From: Micromonospora sp. Llam0
GTDB taxonomy: Bacteria > Actinomycetota > Actinomycetes > Mycobacteriales > Micromonosporaceae
Direction: 5' to 3'
Length of the DNA: 64,000 bases
NCBI RefSeq assembly: GCF_003751085.1
Contig: NZ_RJJY01000001.1
Coordinates: 2,914,001-2,978,000 of the forward strand
The notes below the pieces were generated by a model. The model was not told the DNA's origin, made no database searches, and saw nothing but the letters and a program-made list of their open reading frames with translations. Of this stretch, positions 48,902-57,781 are shown piece by piece (within the stretch, counting starts at the first letter, position 1; every line of letters begins with the position of its first letter). The position numbers and the translations under genes are program-made.

Positions 48902-51275
48902 GGTCGGTCTCTCCTCTGATCGGATGAGGTGACGAGGGTTGTCGCCGGGGATGTTCCGGCGTGCCGTCCGGCTCCTCGGCGATGGCCAGCCGCGCAAGTC
49001 GAGCCACCGCCGCCGCCGGATCGTCCGCGGCGAGTTCGGCGAACCGCTCGGTCCGGCGCAGCAGCGTCGCCGTGTCCACACCGGCCAGACGTTCGTTGAC
49101 GTTGATCCTCACCCAGACCGCGCCGGGCACCCGCCACGACCAGAAGACGAGTTCGCCCTGCACGTCCATGTGGATGTCGGACCGCCGGGACGCGATCACC
49201 TCGGTTGGCCGTGCGCCGCTGGCCAGGTCGACCGGGCCACGTTCGTCGGCCGGTACGTCCCAGGCGTTGAACATCACGAAGCCGTCCGTCGCCGCACCGA
49301 GCTGCCCGGCGCGCTCGGCCTGCAGGTCCGGCAGAGCACAGACGTCGAAGTCGCCGTGTGCGTGCCCGGCCATGGCGGCGACCTCGGCACCGCCCAGATA
49401 CAGCTCGCCCACCACCCCCACCGGGACCGGCGCATACCGGCTGTCCAGCAGGTACGCGAGCCGGCCGTCGACCGGATGCATCACCGCGAACGTGGTGGTC
49501 TCGGTCGACCCGTAGCCGTTGAGGAACCGAGCCGGCCGCAACGTACGCAGCAGCTCGCCGACCGGGCGGCAGGACGTCCCGACCAGCCAGTTTCCGGCAC
49601 CGGCCGCCAACCCGGTCTGGTCCACCACCGACATCGGCGAGGTGGCCGCCGGCGCGCCGGCCCAGCCGAGCAGTCGCCGACGGTCGGCGGCACGGGTCAT
49701 CGGTAGCGCACCGACCGGGGTGTCCGGCGCGGTCCCGATCCCGTCCAGCAGCACCAGGTAGTGCTCCGCCAACCGGGCGATCGTCGCCGGGCTGAACCGG
49801 GCACGCGGGTAGTCGACCAGTCCGGCGAGGCCGTCGCCGTCGCGACCGACGACCAGGGACAGGTCGAACTTGGTGGTGCCGTCCACGGAACCGTCGACCC
49901 GGCCCTCGGTGACGACCGAGACCAGTCCTGGTACCTCGGACGGGTCAGCGACGGATGGATCGGGCAGGTTCTCGTACACGAAAGCAGCCTGGAACAGCGG
50001 ATTCAGGCCGGTGTCCCGGGCGGTGCCGGTCGCCGCGACGACGTCGGCGAACGGCACCTCGTGCGCGAACGCCTGTGCGGTCAGCGACCGTAGCCGGCGG
50101 ATCAACCCGGCTACGGTCGGACCGTCGGACAGGTCGCAGCGCAGCACCACGGTGTTGGACAGGAAGCCGACCGTGCCGGCCAGCTCGGGACGGTCCCGGC
50201 CGCTGGTGACGGTGCCGATCACGATGTCGTCCTGCCCGGTGTGCCGGTACAGCAGCACCGCCCAGGCCGCGAGCAAGACGACGTACGGCGTGGTGTCCAA
50301 CTGCCGGGCCAGCGCCCGTAGCCGGTGCAGCAGCCGCGCCGGCACCCGGAAGTGCCATGTCGAGCCGCGGTGGTCGCGTTCCCGGGCTGTGCCGGCGCCG
50401 TCGCAGGGCAGGTTCAGCGGGACCACACCGGCCAGGTGCCGACGCCACCAGTCGAGCCGGTTCCGGTACGGCGGCGCGGCCCGCCGGGCTTTCTCCCAGC
50501 GGACGAAGTCCGGATAGTCGACCGAGTCGACGTCGGACAGCGGCCCGGCGGCGGGCCGGCCGCTCGTCAGCGCGCCGTAGCTCCGTACCAGCTCGGCCAG
50601 GAGCAACCCGACGGACCAGCAGTCGGTGACCAGGTGATGCTGGGTGACGGCGATCAGATGCTCGTCGTCGGCGACGGTGACCACGGCAATCCGGGTGAGC
50701 GGTCCGGACGCCAGGTCGAACGGGGTGTGCTGCTGGCCGCGCAGCAGTTCGTCGGCCGCCGCGCCGGACCGGTCGGCGATGGCAATCTCGACCAAGGGCT
50801 CCTCGTCCGCCGAGCGGACCACCGCGACCGGTGCCGCCCCGGAGGTACGGAAGACGGTACGGAGCGCGGCGTGCCGGCGCGCCAGTGCGTGGGCGGCGGC
50901 CGACATGACCGCCGGGTCCAGGCCGCCGTGCCACCGCAACCGCGCGTGTACGTGGTGCAGGGTGCTCGGTCCCACCATCTGCTCGACCAGCCAGAGCCGT
51001 TGCTGTCCGCTGGACATGCCGGACTCGGCACCGGTGGACCCGGTCGGCACCATCGGTTCGACGGTGTCGGTACGGCGCAGTACGCCGATGATCTCGTCTC
51101 GGTGGTCGACGAGCTGCCCTCGCAGATCGTCGGGCAGCCCGCCGGTGGCCCGGTAGCTGAGCCGGTCACCGTCGAGGCTCAACGTCACCCCGGCCCGCAC
51201 CGCCCGCAGCAGCAGTTCGTCGACGTTCACAGCGACAATGGTCGTGTCATCCGGTGCCGGGGCGGGCCTGGTCAT
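48858..51275 (-). CDS. Degenerate NRPS: docking + condensation + adenylation scraps
   Basis: 805 residues, one open frame. Residues 15-65 resemble a TubC-type docking domain. A condensation domain spans about 85-500 with an intact HHLVTDCWS active-site motif (HHxxxD). After it, adenylation appears only as pieces: NGYGSTETTTF (A5) and PVPVGVVGELYLGG (near A6), without A1-A4, A7-A10 or a carrier-protein motif. The tail (NVNERLAGVDTATLLRRTER) looks like the end of a condensation-type domain. In-frame internal deletions of a larger synthetase explain this best. The C domain may still fold; assembly-line function is unlikely. Confidence 0.75.
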   Translation of the reverse strand: MTRPAPAPDDTTIVAVNVDELLLRAVRAGVTLSLDGDRLSYRATGGLPDDLRGQLVDHRDEIIGVLRRTDTVEPMVPTGSTGAESGMSSGQQRLWLVEQMVGPSTLHHVHARLRWHGGLDPAVMSAAAHALARRHAALRTVFRTSGAAPVAVVRSADEEPLVEIAIADRSGAAADELLRGQQHTPFDLASGPLTRIAVVTVADDEHLIAVTQHHLVTDCWSVGLLLAELVRSYGALTSGRPAAGPLSDVDSVDYPDFVRWEKARRAAPPYRNRLDWWRRHLAGVVPLNLPCDGAGTARERDHRGSTWHFRVPARLLHRLRALARQLDTTPYVVLLAAWAVLLYRHTGQDDIVIGTVTSGRDRPELAGTVGFLSNTVVLRCDLSDGPTVAGLIRRLRSLTAQAFAHEVPFADVVAATGTARDTGLNPLFQAAFVYENLPDPSVADPSEVPGLVSVVTEGRVDGSVDGTTKFDLSLVVGRDGDGLAGLVDYPRARFSPATIARLAEHYLVLLDGIGTAPDTPVGALPMTRAADRRRLLGWAGAPAATSPMSVVDQTGLAAGAGNWLVGTSCRPVGELLRTLRPARFLNGYGSTETTTFAVMHPVDGRLAYLLDSRYAPVPVGVVGELYLGGAEVAAMAGHAHGDFDVCALPDLQAERAGQLGAATDGFVMFNAWDVPADERGPVDLASGARPTEVIASRRSDIHMDVQGELVFWSWRVPGAVWVRINVNERLAGVDTATLLRRTERFAELAADDPAAAVARLARLAIAEEPDGTPEHPRRQPSSPHPIRGETDHATIRHDLGPRRTR

Positions 51276-51425
51276 CTCCGCTGCCTCCCACGGGTCTGCA
51301 CCCCGACCGGCCCGGGGCGCTGGCCGCGTCAGTCAAGCATCGGGCCGCCCGGGGCGGCCAGGAGGATCGACCGGAAGAAATGTTTCCGGTCGGCTGCCGC
51401 CGTGGTCGACCCTGACGCGACCGGC

Positions 51426-53756
51426 TCACCCGGACGTGTCGGGACGCTCCGACGTGCCGGGACGCCCGGACGGGCCGCCGCCGGGCGGATGGTCGATGCC
51501 CCGCAGCAGGACGCGGACCTCGACGGCGTCCCGGTGGCCGAGGTCGTCGAGGATGTCGAGCGCCGACCGCCAGGCGGTCCCGGCCGGCCCGACGTCACCG
51601 GCCGCCAGGTGAGCGTGCCCGAGATGGGTCAGTGTCGCCGCCTCGAAGAACCTGTTGCCCGAGGCCCGGTACAGCCGCAGGGCCCGCTGGTAGCAGTCGA
51701 CCGCCTCGCTTGGTCGGCCCAGGCGGTGGTCGGCGTATCCGATGCTGTCCCAGGTGTCGGCGGCACCGTCCGGATCGTCAAGTTCCTCGAACAGGATCAA
51801 TGCCTCGACGCAGTGCAGTCGGGTCTGCTCCGGTTCGCCGAGCAACGCGTGGTACCAGCCGACCGCGTTGTGGGCGCGGGCCTGCAACCAGGGCTCGGCT
51901 GCCTCGCGGGCCAATCGCAGCGCCACCAGGACCTGACCCAGCGCCTGATCGGGCAACTGCTGCCGCTCCAGGGCGTACGCGCTGGTCAACGCGACCCGGG
52001 CCTGGCCCGCGCGATCGCCGATCTCGGCGTAGCACCGGTCGGCCCGGCGCAGGTGGCGGTGGGCCTCGTCGAACCGGTCGAGGTTGGCCGCCGCCTCGCC
52101 GATGTGGTGATCGCTGCGCGCCTGCATGGGCAGGTCCCCCATCCGACGTGCCGCCCGCAACGCGGTGAGGTGGACCGCCGACATCTCCGGCCAGCGGCCC
52201 TGCCGGTGCAGGTAGGTGCGCAGAACCGCAGCCAGACGCCAGACGTACCCGTCGAGCCCGAGCTCGGCGGCGATCCGGATGGCGGCGAGGATCGTCGCGA
52301 ACTCGGCGTCGAACCAGCACATCGCGGCATCGCTGTCGGCCACCCCGGTGCACACGGTGCCGGGCACCGGCGGCGGCAGGGCCAGCCGGTCCCGGTGTGC
52401 GCCGAGCGCCCGGTCCGCCGTCGCACCCGTGTGCAGGCAGTGGTCCAGCAGTCGACGCAGCGCTGCCCGGCGGTCGACCGCGGAATCGACCTGACCGACC
52501 AACTCGGTGGCGTAGCTGCGCCAGAGATCATGCAGGCCGTAGCGGCCGGGAGCCGGTTCGGTCACCAGGTGCGCGTCGGCGAGCTCCGCCAGTAGCGGCT
52601 CGACGTCGCGGACCGTGGCCCCGACGAGGCTGGCAGCGGCTGGCGCGGCGAAGTCCAGGCCGGGATGCAGGCCGAGCAGCCGGAAAAGGCGGGCGGCAGT
52701 AGGACGCAGTTGCCGGTACGACCAGGAGAGCACTGTCCGCACGTCGATGGCCGCCTCGGTGCCGTGCAGCGCGTCGAGCCGGTTCTCCGCGCGGTCCATC
52801 TGGCCGACGAGCCCAGCCAGGGAGAACGTGGGATTGATCGCCGCCCGGGCGGCGACCACGGCCAGCGCCAGCGGCAACCGGCCGCTACGCGCGACAAGAG
52901 CGTCCACCGCCGCCGGCTCGGTCGAGATCCGCCGTGGACCGAGCCGGCGGAGCAGCAGCTGTCGGGACTCCTCGACGGTGAGCAGGTCCAGGCTCAGCGG
53001 TACGGCACCGTCGGCGGCGACCAGGCCGGCCAACTGCCGGCGGCTGGTCACCAGGGTCAGACAGCCCGCGGTCCCGGCGATCAGCGGCCGGATCTGTGCC
53101 GCGTCGACGGCGTTGTCGACAACCACCAGCACCCGCTGATCGGCCAGCAGGCGGCGGTACAGGGAGGTGCGTCCCGGCAGGTCCGGGGGCAGTTCGCCGG
53201 TCGGTACCCCGAGTGCGCCGAGCAGGTACCGCAGTGCCTCGGCGGGGCTGACCGCCGACCCGGCCGGGTCGAAGCCGCGAAGGTTGACGTACAGACGCCC
53301 GTCGGGAAAGTGGCCGGCGGCGGTCCGTCCCCAGTGCACCGCCAGGGTGGTCTTGCCGACACCGGCGGTCCCTGACACGACGACGGTGGCCCCCGCCTGC
53401 CGATCCAGCAGACCGTTCAGCCGCTGCAGCTCCGGGTGGCGGCCGACGAAGTCCGCCACGACCGGTAGCAGGTCGGGCACCGCGCCGGCCGATCGCCCGG
53501 CTGCGGGTGGCGCGGCGGTACGCCGTGCCGGTGCGGGCAGCCGCCACGACGCGGCGGACGCGTAGAAGCGCTCCCGGTCGGTTCCGGACAGGCCGAACAC
53601 GTCGGCGAGCAGACCGACGGTGATCCGGCGCGGCGATGGGCTCCGCCCGCTCTCGATCGCCCGGATCGTGCGCGCGCTGATCCCGGTACGATCCGCCAAC
53701 TCCTCCTGGGTCAGCCCCGCCTCCTGGCGGTAGGCACGCGTCAACTCGCCGATCAC
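51426..53756 (-). CDS. XRE-type NB-ARC/TPR regulator (AfsR-like)
   Basis: 776 residues. An N-terminal HTH (TRAYRQEAGLTQEELADRTG, then ISARTIRAIE), an NB-ARC ATPase with Walker A GTAGVGKTT and VLVVVDNA, a winged-helix stretch, then TPR-like helical repeats (about 590-760). This is the STAND layout common in regulators of actinomycete secondary metabolism; no SARP domain is present. I chose the GTG at 53756 (GGAGGAG 5 nt upstream) over an earlier start 33 codons up. It sits upstream of the NRPS relic and was probably its regulator. Confidence 0.88.
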   Translation of the reverse strand: MIGELTRAYRQEAGLTQEELADRTGISARTIRAIESGRSPSPRRITVGLLADVFGLSGTDRERFYASAASWRLPAPARRTAAPPAAGRSAGAVPDLLPVVADFVGRHPELQRLNGLLDRQAGATVVVSGTAGVGKTTLAVHWGRTAAGHFPDGRLYVNLRGFDPAGSAVSPAEALRYLLGALGVPTGELPPDLPGRTSLYRRLLADQRVLVVVDNAVDAAQIRPLIAGTAGCLTLVTSRRQLAGLVAADGAVPLSLDLLTVEESRQLLLRRLGPRRISTEPAAVDALVARSGRLPLALAVVAARAAINPTFSLAGLVGQMDRAENRLDALHGTEAAIDVRTVLSWSYRQLRPTAARLFRLLGLHPGLDFAAPAAASLVGATVRDVEPLLAELADAHLVTEPAPGRYGLHDLWRSYATELVGQVDSAVDRRAALRRLLDHCLHTGATADRALGAHRDRLALPPPVPGTVCTGVADSDAAMCWFDAEFATILAAIRIAAELGLDGYVWRLAAVLRTYLHRQGRWPEMSAVHLTALRAARRMGDLPMQARSDHHIGEAAANLDRFDEAHRHLRRADRCYAEIGDRAGQARVALTSAYALERQQLPDQALGQVLVALRLAREAAEPWLQARAHNAVGWYHALLGEPEQTRLHCVEALILFEELDDPDGAADTWDSIGYADHRLGRPSEAVDCYQRALRLYRASGNRFFEAATLTHLGHAHLAAGDVGPAGTAWRSALDILDDLGHRDAVEVRVLLRGIDHPPGGGPSGRPGTSERPDTSG

Positions 53757-54184
53757 CAGAACTCCTCCAGCCAGGCCCGTCGTCGCCTCGGCGGAGGCGA
53801 CGACGAAGGCCGGCCGGTGGCCGGGCGACGGCCGGAGGAGGATCGTGTGGACCACCGCTGGGGGTGGTGTTTCACCTGGTCCAGCCGCGGAGAGGATGGC
53901 ATCGACGACGTCGAACTCCTACCGACGACCGCCAGTATTGGACCGTAGAAATTGGCCTGTCAACATCTTCCGGAATTGCCCCGGAAACTCGCGGACGCCA
54001 TGGGCCCGGCCCCGGGCCGCTGGTATAGGCTGGTCACCGCCGGTCAGTGGGGTGCGAACAGCCAGCTCTGACGAACCGGAGTGGAGTGCCACCACGCCGC
54101 TCGCGGCCGGGTCGATCGGGCAGGTTTCCGGTAATCACTCGGACCGCTGCTCAGCCCGTGCTCGGTCCACGCAGCCCGGCGACG
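53757..54184. other. 428-bp intergenic stretch
   Basis: Between the glycosyltransferase stop and the AfsR-like start, both leftward. It holds a plausible leftward promoter (53934-53963), a short GC-rich inverted repeat near 54003-54018, and no open frame with coding character that I trust. Confidence 0.5.
53934..53963 (-). promoter_or_regulatory. Promoter of the AfsR-like gene
   Basis: Minus-strand -35 TTGACA (53958-53963) and -10 AATACT (53934-53939) with an 18-bp spacer, in a locally AT-richer patch. The leader to the GTG at 53756 would be about 170 nt. Confidence 0.5.
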
Positions 54185-55480
54185 CTACTCGGCCGCTGGT
54201 CGGTCCACTCCCGCTCGACCCAGGCCAGACGGTCGGCGCGGCCGCGGCCGACAGCCTTCCACCGTCGCTCGCAGCGCCTGCTCGACCCGTTCGGCACCGA
54301 CCGCGACCGAGAAGACCTTGTCGTAATAGGACCGACCAGCCTGCCCGAGCAGCTCGAGCTTCTCGCGGCCCAGGTCGCACACTTCGCGTAGGGCGGTTCC
54401 GATCGAGTCCGGATCCCCCGCCCGGGCGACGAAGCCGGCGCCGCTGTCCTGGGCGACCGCTGCGGCGTCGCCCTCGGCCGCGACGAGCAGCGCCCGACCT
54501 GCCGCAAGGATCGCCTGCACCTTGCTCGGCATCGTGTACGCCGACATCCCGCCGGGGCGCAGGCTCACGTAGTGCACGTCGCCAGCGGCCATCAGTGCGG
54601 GCATCCGGTCGCGGGGCAGCCGGCCGAGAAACCGGACGTTGGTGGCGCCTGCCCGCGCCGCCCGGGCACGCAGCCGGTCCTCGGTGGTGCCCGAACCGGC
54701 GATGAGACAGACCAGCCTCGGATCGTCGACCCGGGCGCACGCGTCGATCAGCGAGTCGAGGCCCTGCGCCTCACCGAGCGCCCCGGCGTACGACAGCACC
54801 ACCTGATCGGGACGGATCCCGAGCTCGGCGCGTAGATCGGGACGGCGGACCGGTGCCGCCTCGTCGGCCCACATCGGAATGTGGACCAGCTTTTCCGGCG
54901 GTACGCCCCGCGCGGCGAGCAGTCCGCCCGCGCCGGGCGAGACGTAGGCCACCCGATCCGCGCTGCGGTACATCGCCTCGCACCAACCGGCCATCCCCCG
55001 CGCGAGAGTCCGTGACAACGGACCACCACCGAGGAATCCGCTGGCCACCGCGCTGTCCGGCCAGATGTCCAGGACGTGCAGCAGGACCGGCACCCGGTGC
55101 ACGTACCGGGCGTACCACATCGGGACCGCCACCGAGATCGGCGAGTTGCCGACCCAGAGTGCGTCGAGCCCGCGCAGCGCGTCGGCGCCGGAGATCAGCG
55201 CCGAACCGGCGAACGAGCCATAGTTGACCAGTCGCCGTGCGGCGGACCGGTCATGGCTGGGGTAGAGCGCCACCCGACGGATCCGCACGTCGCCGTCGAT
55301 CTCGTCGAGCCGGCGCGCCATCCGGTACCCGGGTGTGAGCCGGCCGGTCGGATAGTTCGGGAAGCCGGTGACCACCCGTACCTCGTGTCCCCGTCGGGCG
55401 AGGGCGTGTGCGAGCCGGCCAGGCAACGCGGCCGGCCCCGGCTCGGGATCGAACCATTGGGTGAGCAGACCGATCAGCAT
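54185..55480 (-). CDS. GT4-family glycosyltransferase (WbuB-like)
   Basis: 431 residues. GT-B fold: the N-terminal domain has LARRGHEVRVVTGFPNYPTG and VLLHVLDIWPDSAVASGF. The C-terminal nucleotide-sugar domain has SYAGALGEAQGLDSLIDAC and PSKVQAILAAGRALLVAAEG. WbuB-type enzymes add an amino sugar such as L-FucNAc during polysaccharide assembly, which fits the FnlA/FnlB-like genes divergent from it. The ATG at 55480 lacks a clear ribosome-binding site; a TTG at 55489 is possible. Confidence 0.88.
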   Translation of the reverse strand: MLIGLLTQWFDPEPGPAALPGRLAHALARRGHEVRVVTGFPNYPTGRLTPGYRMARRLDEIDGDVRIRRVALYPSHDRSAARRLVNYGSFAGSALISGADALRGLDALWVGNSPISVAVPMWYARYVHRVPVLLHVLDIWPDSAVASGFLGGGPLSRTLARGMAGWCEAMYRSADRVAYVSPGAGGLLAARGVPPEKLVHIPMWADEAAPVRRPDLRAELGIRPDQVVLSYAGALGEAQGLDSLIDACARVDDPRLVCLIAGSGTTEDRLRARAARAGATNVRFLGRLPRDRMPALMAAGDVHYVSLRPGGMSAYTMPSKVQAILAAGRALLVAAEGDAAAVAQDSGAGFVARAGDPDSIGTALREVCDLGREKLELLGQAGRSYYDKVFSVAVGAERVEQALRATVEGCRPRPRRPSGLGRAGVDRPAAE

Positions 55481-55689
55481 GCAATACAACTACCAGCCAC
55501 TACGGACTGTTTTGCCCCTTTCGTAGTTATTGATGACCTGGTCGACGATCGCGGGCCGGCGGGGCATCCGAACCTTCCTCATCTTGCCGGAAATGACCTC
55601 TACGCCAGTTATGTGGATATATCGTCACGTGCGACGACATCCACCGTCCCCCGGGGTGGCCCGACGGGAGAAGCAAGACAGGGGCAGAT

Positions 55690-56733
55690 GTGGTTTCCTC
55701 GCTATCGGACCGACGCATCCTGATCACCGGTGGCACCGGGTCCTTCGGTCAGACGATGGTTTCCCGGTTGCTCGACGCCGGCGCCGAGGAGGTCCGGGTC
55801 TTCAGCCGCGACGAGTCCAAACAGGACGCAATGCGGCACCGGCTCGCCGACGAGCGTGTCCGCTACTACGTCGGCGACATCCGAGACTACGACAGTGTGC
55901 ACAAAGCCGTACGGGGCATGGAGTTCGTCTTCCACGCCGCCGCGCTCAAGCAGGTGCCGTCGTGCGAGTTCTTCCCACTTGAAGCGGTCCGGACCAACGT
56001 CCTCGGCAGCGCCCACCTGGTGGACGCGTGTGAACGGGTCGGGGTCGAGGCGCTGGTGCTGCTGAGCACCGACAAGGCCGTCTATCCGGTCAACGCGATG
56101 GGCATGACCAAGGCGCTGATGGAGAAGGTGGCACAGGCACACGCCCGGGACAACCTGACTGCCCGCACCCGGGTCTGCTGCGTGCGGTACGGCAACGTCA
56201 TGTACTCGCGCGGCTCGGTCATCCCGCTGTTCATCGACCAGATCCGCCAGGGCAGCCTGCCGACCGTCACCGAGCCGTCGATGACCCGGTTCCTGATGTC
56301 CCTGGCCCAGTCGGTCGACCTGGTGGAACACGCGTTCCACCACGGCCGGCAGGGCGACGTCTTCATCCGCAAGGCCGATGCCTGCACCATCGGCGACCTG
56401 GCCACCGCGTTGTGCAACCTGTTCGGCGTACCGGCCAAGTTCGACGTGCTCGGCATCCGGCACGGCGAGAAGATGTACGAGACGTTGGCCAGCCGCGAGG
56501 AACTGTCCCACGCCGAGGACCTGGGCGAGTTCCTCCGGGTCCCGGTGGACAGCCGCGATCTCAACTACGCCCTCTACGTCGACGAGGGCGATGTCGACAG
56601 CGGCGGGCTCACCGACTTCAATTCGCACAACGCCCGACGGCTGACCGTGCCGGAGGTCGAGTCGCTGCTGCTCACCCTGCCGGAGGTACGGGCGCACCTC
56701 GATGCCGCCGCGACCCCGGTCGGCGCGGCATGA
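55690..56733 (+). CDS. UDP-GlcNAc 4,6-dehydratase/epimerase-like sugar-nucleotide enzyme (FnlA/WbjB/CapE type)
   Basis: 347 residues. The Rossmann motif ITGGTGSFGQTM is followed by AALKQVPSCEFFPLEAVRTN and STDKAVYPVNAMGMTKALME, where the usual SDR Tyr is replaced by Met as in the FlaA1/CapD/WbjB family. These convert UDP-GlcNAc to a 4-keto-6-deoxy sugar, the first step to N-acetyl-L-fucosamine or quinovosamine. The GTG at 55690 follows AGGGG by 5 nt. It is coupled by an ATGA overlap to the reductase gene. Confidence 0.9.
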   Translation: MVSSLSDRRILITGGTGSFGQTMVSRLLDAGAEEVRVFSRDESKQDAMRHRLADERVRYYVGDIRDYDSVHKAVRGMEFVFHAAALKQVPSCEFFPLEAVRTNVLGSAHLVDACERVGVEALVLLSTDKAVYPVNAMGMTKALMEKVAQAHARDNLTARTRVCCVRYGNVMYSRGSVIPLFIDQIRQGSLPTVTEPSMTRFLMSLAQSVDLVEHAFHHGRQGDVFIRKADACTIGDLATALCNLFGVPAKFDVLGIRHGEKMYETLASREELSHAEDLGEFLRVPVDSRDLNYALYVDEGDVDSGGLTDFNSHNARRLTVPEVESLLLTLPEVRAHLDAAATPVGAA

Positions 56734-57716
56734 GCGCCCCGTCCGGCGATGGCGGGCGCCTGGAGCGGGTGCCGCGGCGGCGGACCGACGGGCCGGTTCC
56801 CGCTCGACAGCGGGTCCTCATCGCCGGAGCCACCGGGATGCTCGGCCACACCCTGTTGCGGGAACTCAGCGCCGACCCGGCGCTCGACGTTCACGGCACC
56901 GCCCGCGACCTGGCCGACCGCGCACACCACTTCCCGGCGCCACTGGTCGAGCGGATCGCCGATGGCATCGACGCCACCCGGTTCGACCAGGTCCGCCGGA
57001 TCGTCGACGAACTCCGGCCAGACGTGGTCGTCAACTGTGTCGGGGTGATCAAGCAACGCCCTGACGTGCGGGACGCCACGCACACCGTCACCCTGAACGC
57101 TCTCTTCCCGCATCTGTTGGCGCAGACGTGCGGCCAGTTCGGCAGCCGGCTGATCCACGTCAGCACCGACTGTGTCTTCTCCGGGCGCCGGGGCGGCTAC
57201 GTCGAGGACGACCTGCCCGACCCACCCGACCTCTACGGACGGTCCAAGCTGCTGGGTGAGGTCACCAGGGAGGGGGCACTCACGCTGCGTACCTCGATCA
57301 TCGGTCACGAGCTCACCAGCAGCCGGTCGTTGGTGGACTGGTTCCTGTCGCGCCCCGGAGTCGTCCAGGGCTGGACCGGGGCGATCTACACCGGCGTGAC
57401 GACCGTCGAGTTCGCCCGGCTGCTGCGGACCGTGGTGCTGCCCCGGACCGATCTCACCGGGCTGTACCACCTGGCCGCCGAGCCGATCTCGAAGTACGAC
57501 CTGCTCCGGTTGATCGCCGAGGTGTACCGATGGCCGGGTGACATCGCGCCGGACGACGGGTTCGTCTGTGACCGGTCGATGCGCGCCGACCGGCTGGCCG
57601 ACGTCACCGGCTACCGTCCGCCCTCCTGGCCGGACATGGTCCGCTCGATGCACGCCGCCCGGACCCGCTGGGCCAGTGCCCTGACCGAGGCGGACCGGCA
57701 GCGCCTCGTGGTCTGA
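56730..57716 (+). CDS. RmlD-like sugar-nucleotide reductase (FnlB/WbjC type)
   Basis: 328 residues. NAD(P)-binding IAGATGMLGHTLL near 31-43, STDCVFSGRRGGY and the catalytic YGRSK motif (LYGRSKLLGE) mark an RmlD-type SDR. In the L-FucNAc/L-QuiNAc pathway this enzyme reduces the 4-keto group after the FnlA step. The ATG at 56730 overlaps the upstream stop. The expected third enzyme, an FnlC/WbjD-type 2-epimerase, does not follow. Confidence 0.9.
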   Translation: MSAPSGDGGRLERVPRRRTDGPVPARQRVLIAGATGMLGHTLLRELSADPALDVHGTARDLADRAHHFPAPLVERIADGIDATRFDQVRRIVDELRPDVVVNCVGVIKQRPDVRDATHTVTLNALFPHLLAQTCGQFGSRLIHVSTDCVFSGRRGGYVEDDLPDPPDLYGRSKLLGEVTREGALTLRTSIIGHELTSSRSLVDWFLSRPGVVQGWTGAIYTGVTTVEFARLLRTVVLPRTDLTGLYHLAAEPISKYDLLRLIAEVYRWPGDIAPDDGFVCDRSMRADRLADVTGYRPPSWPDMVRSMHAARTRWASALTEADRQRLVV

Positions 57717-57781
57717 CGCGCCGGACCGACAGACAGACCGATCGGGGTGACCCCGGCCGACCGCAAGCCGAAGGACGACAC

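Noticed and set aside
54003..54018. GC-rich inverted repeat as terminator of the glycosyltransferase gene
   Set aside because: The stem is only 6-7 bp with an impossible 2-nt loop and lies about 165 bp past the stop.
54020..54030. TATAGG as a rightward -10
   Set aside because: No -35 at a suitable distance and no rightward gene follows; it points into the antisense of the glycosyltransferase.
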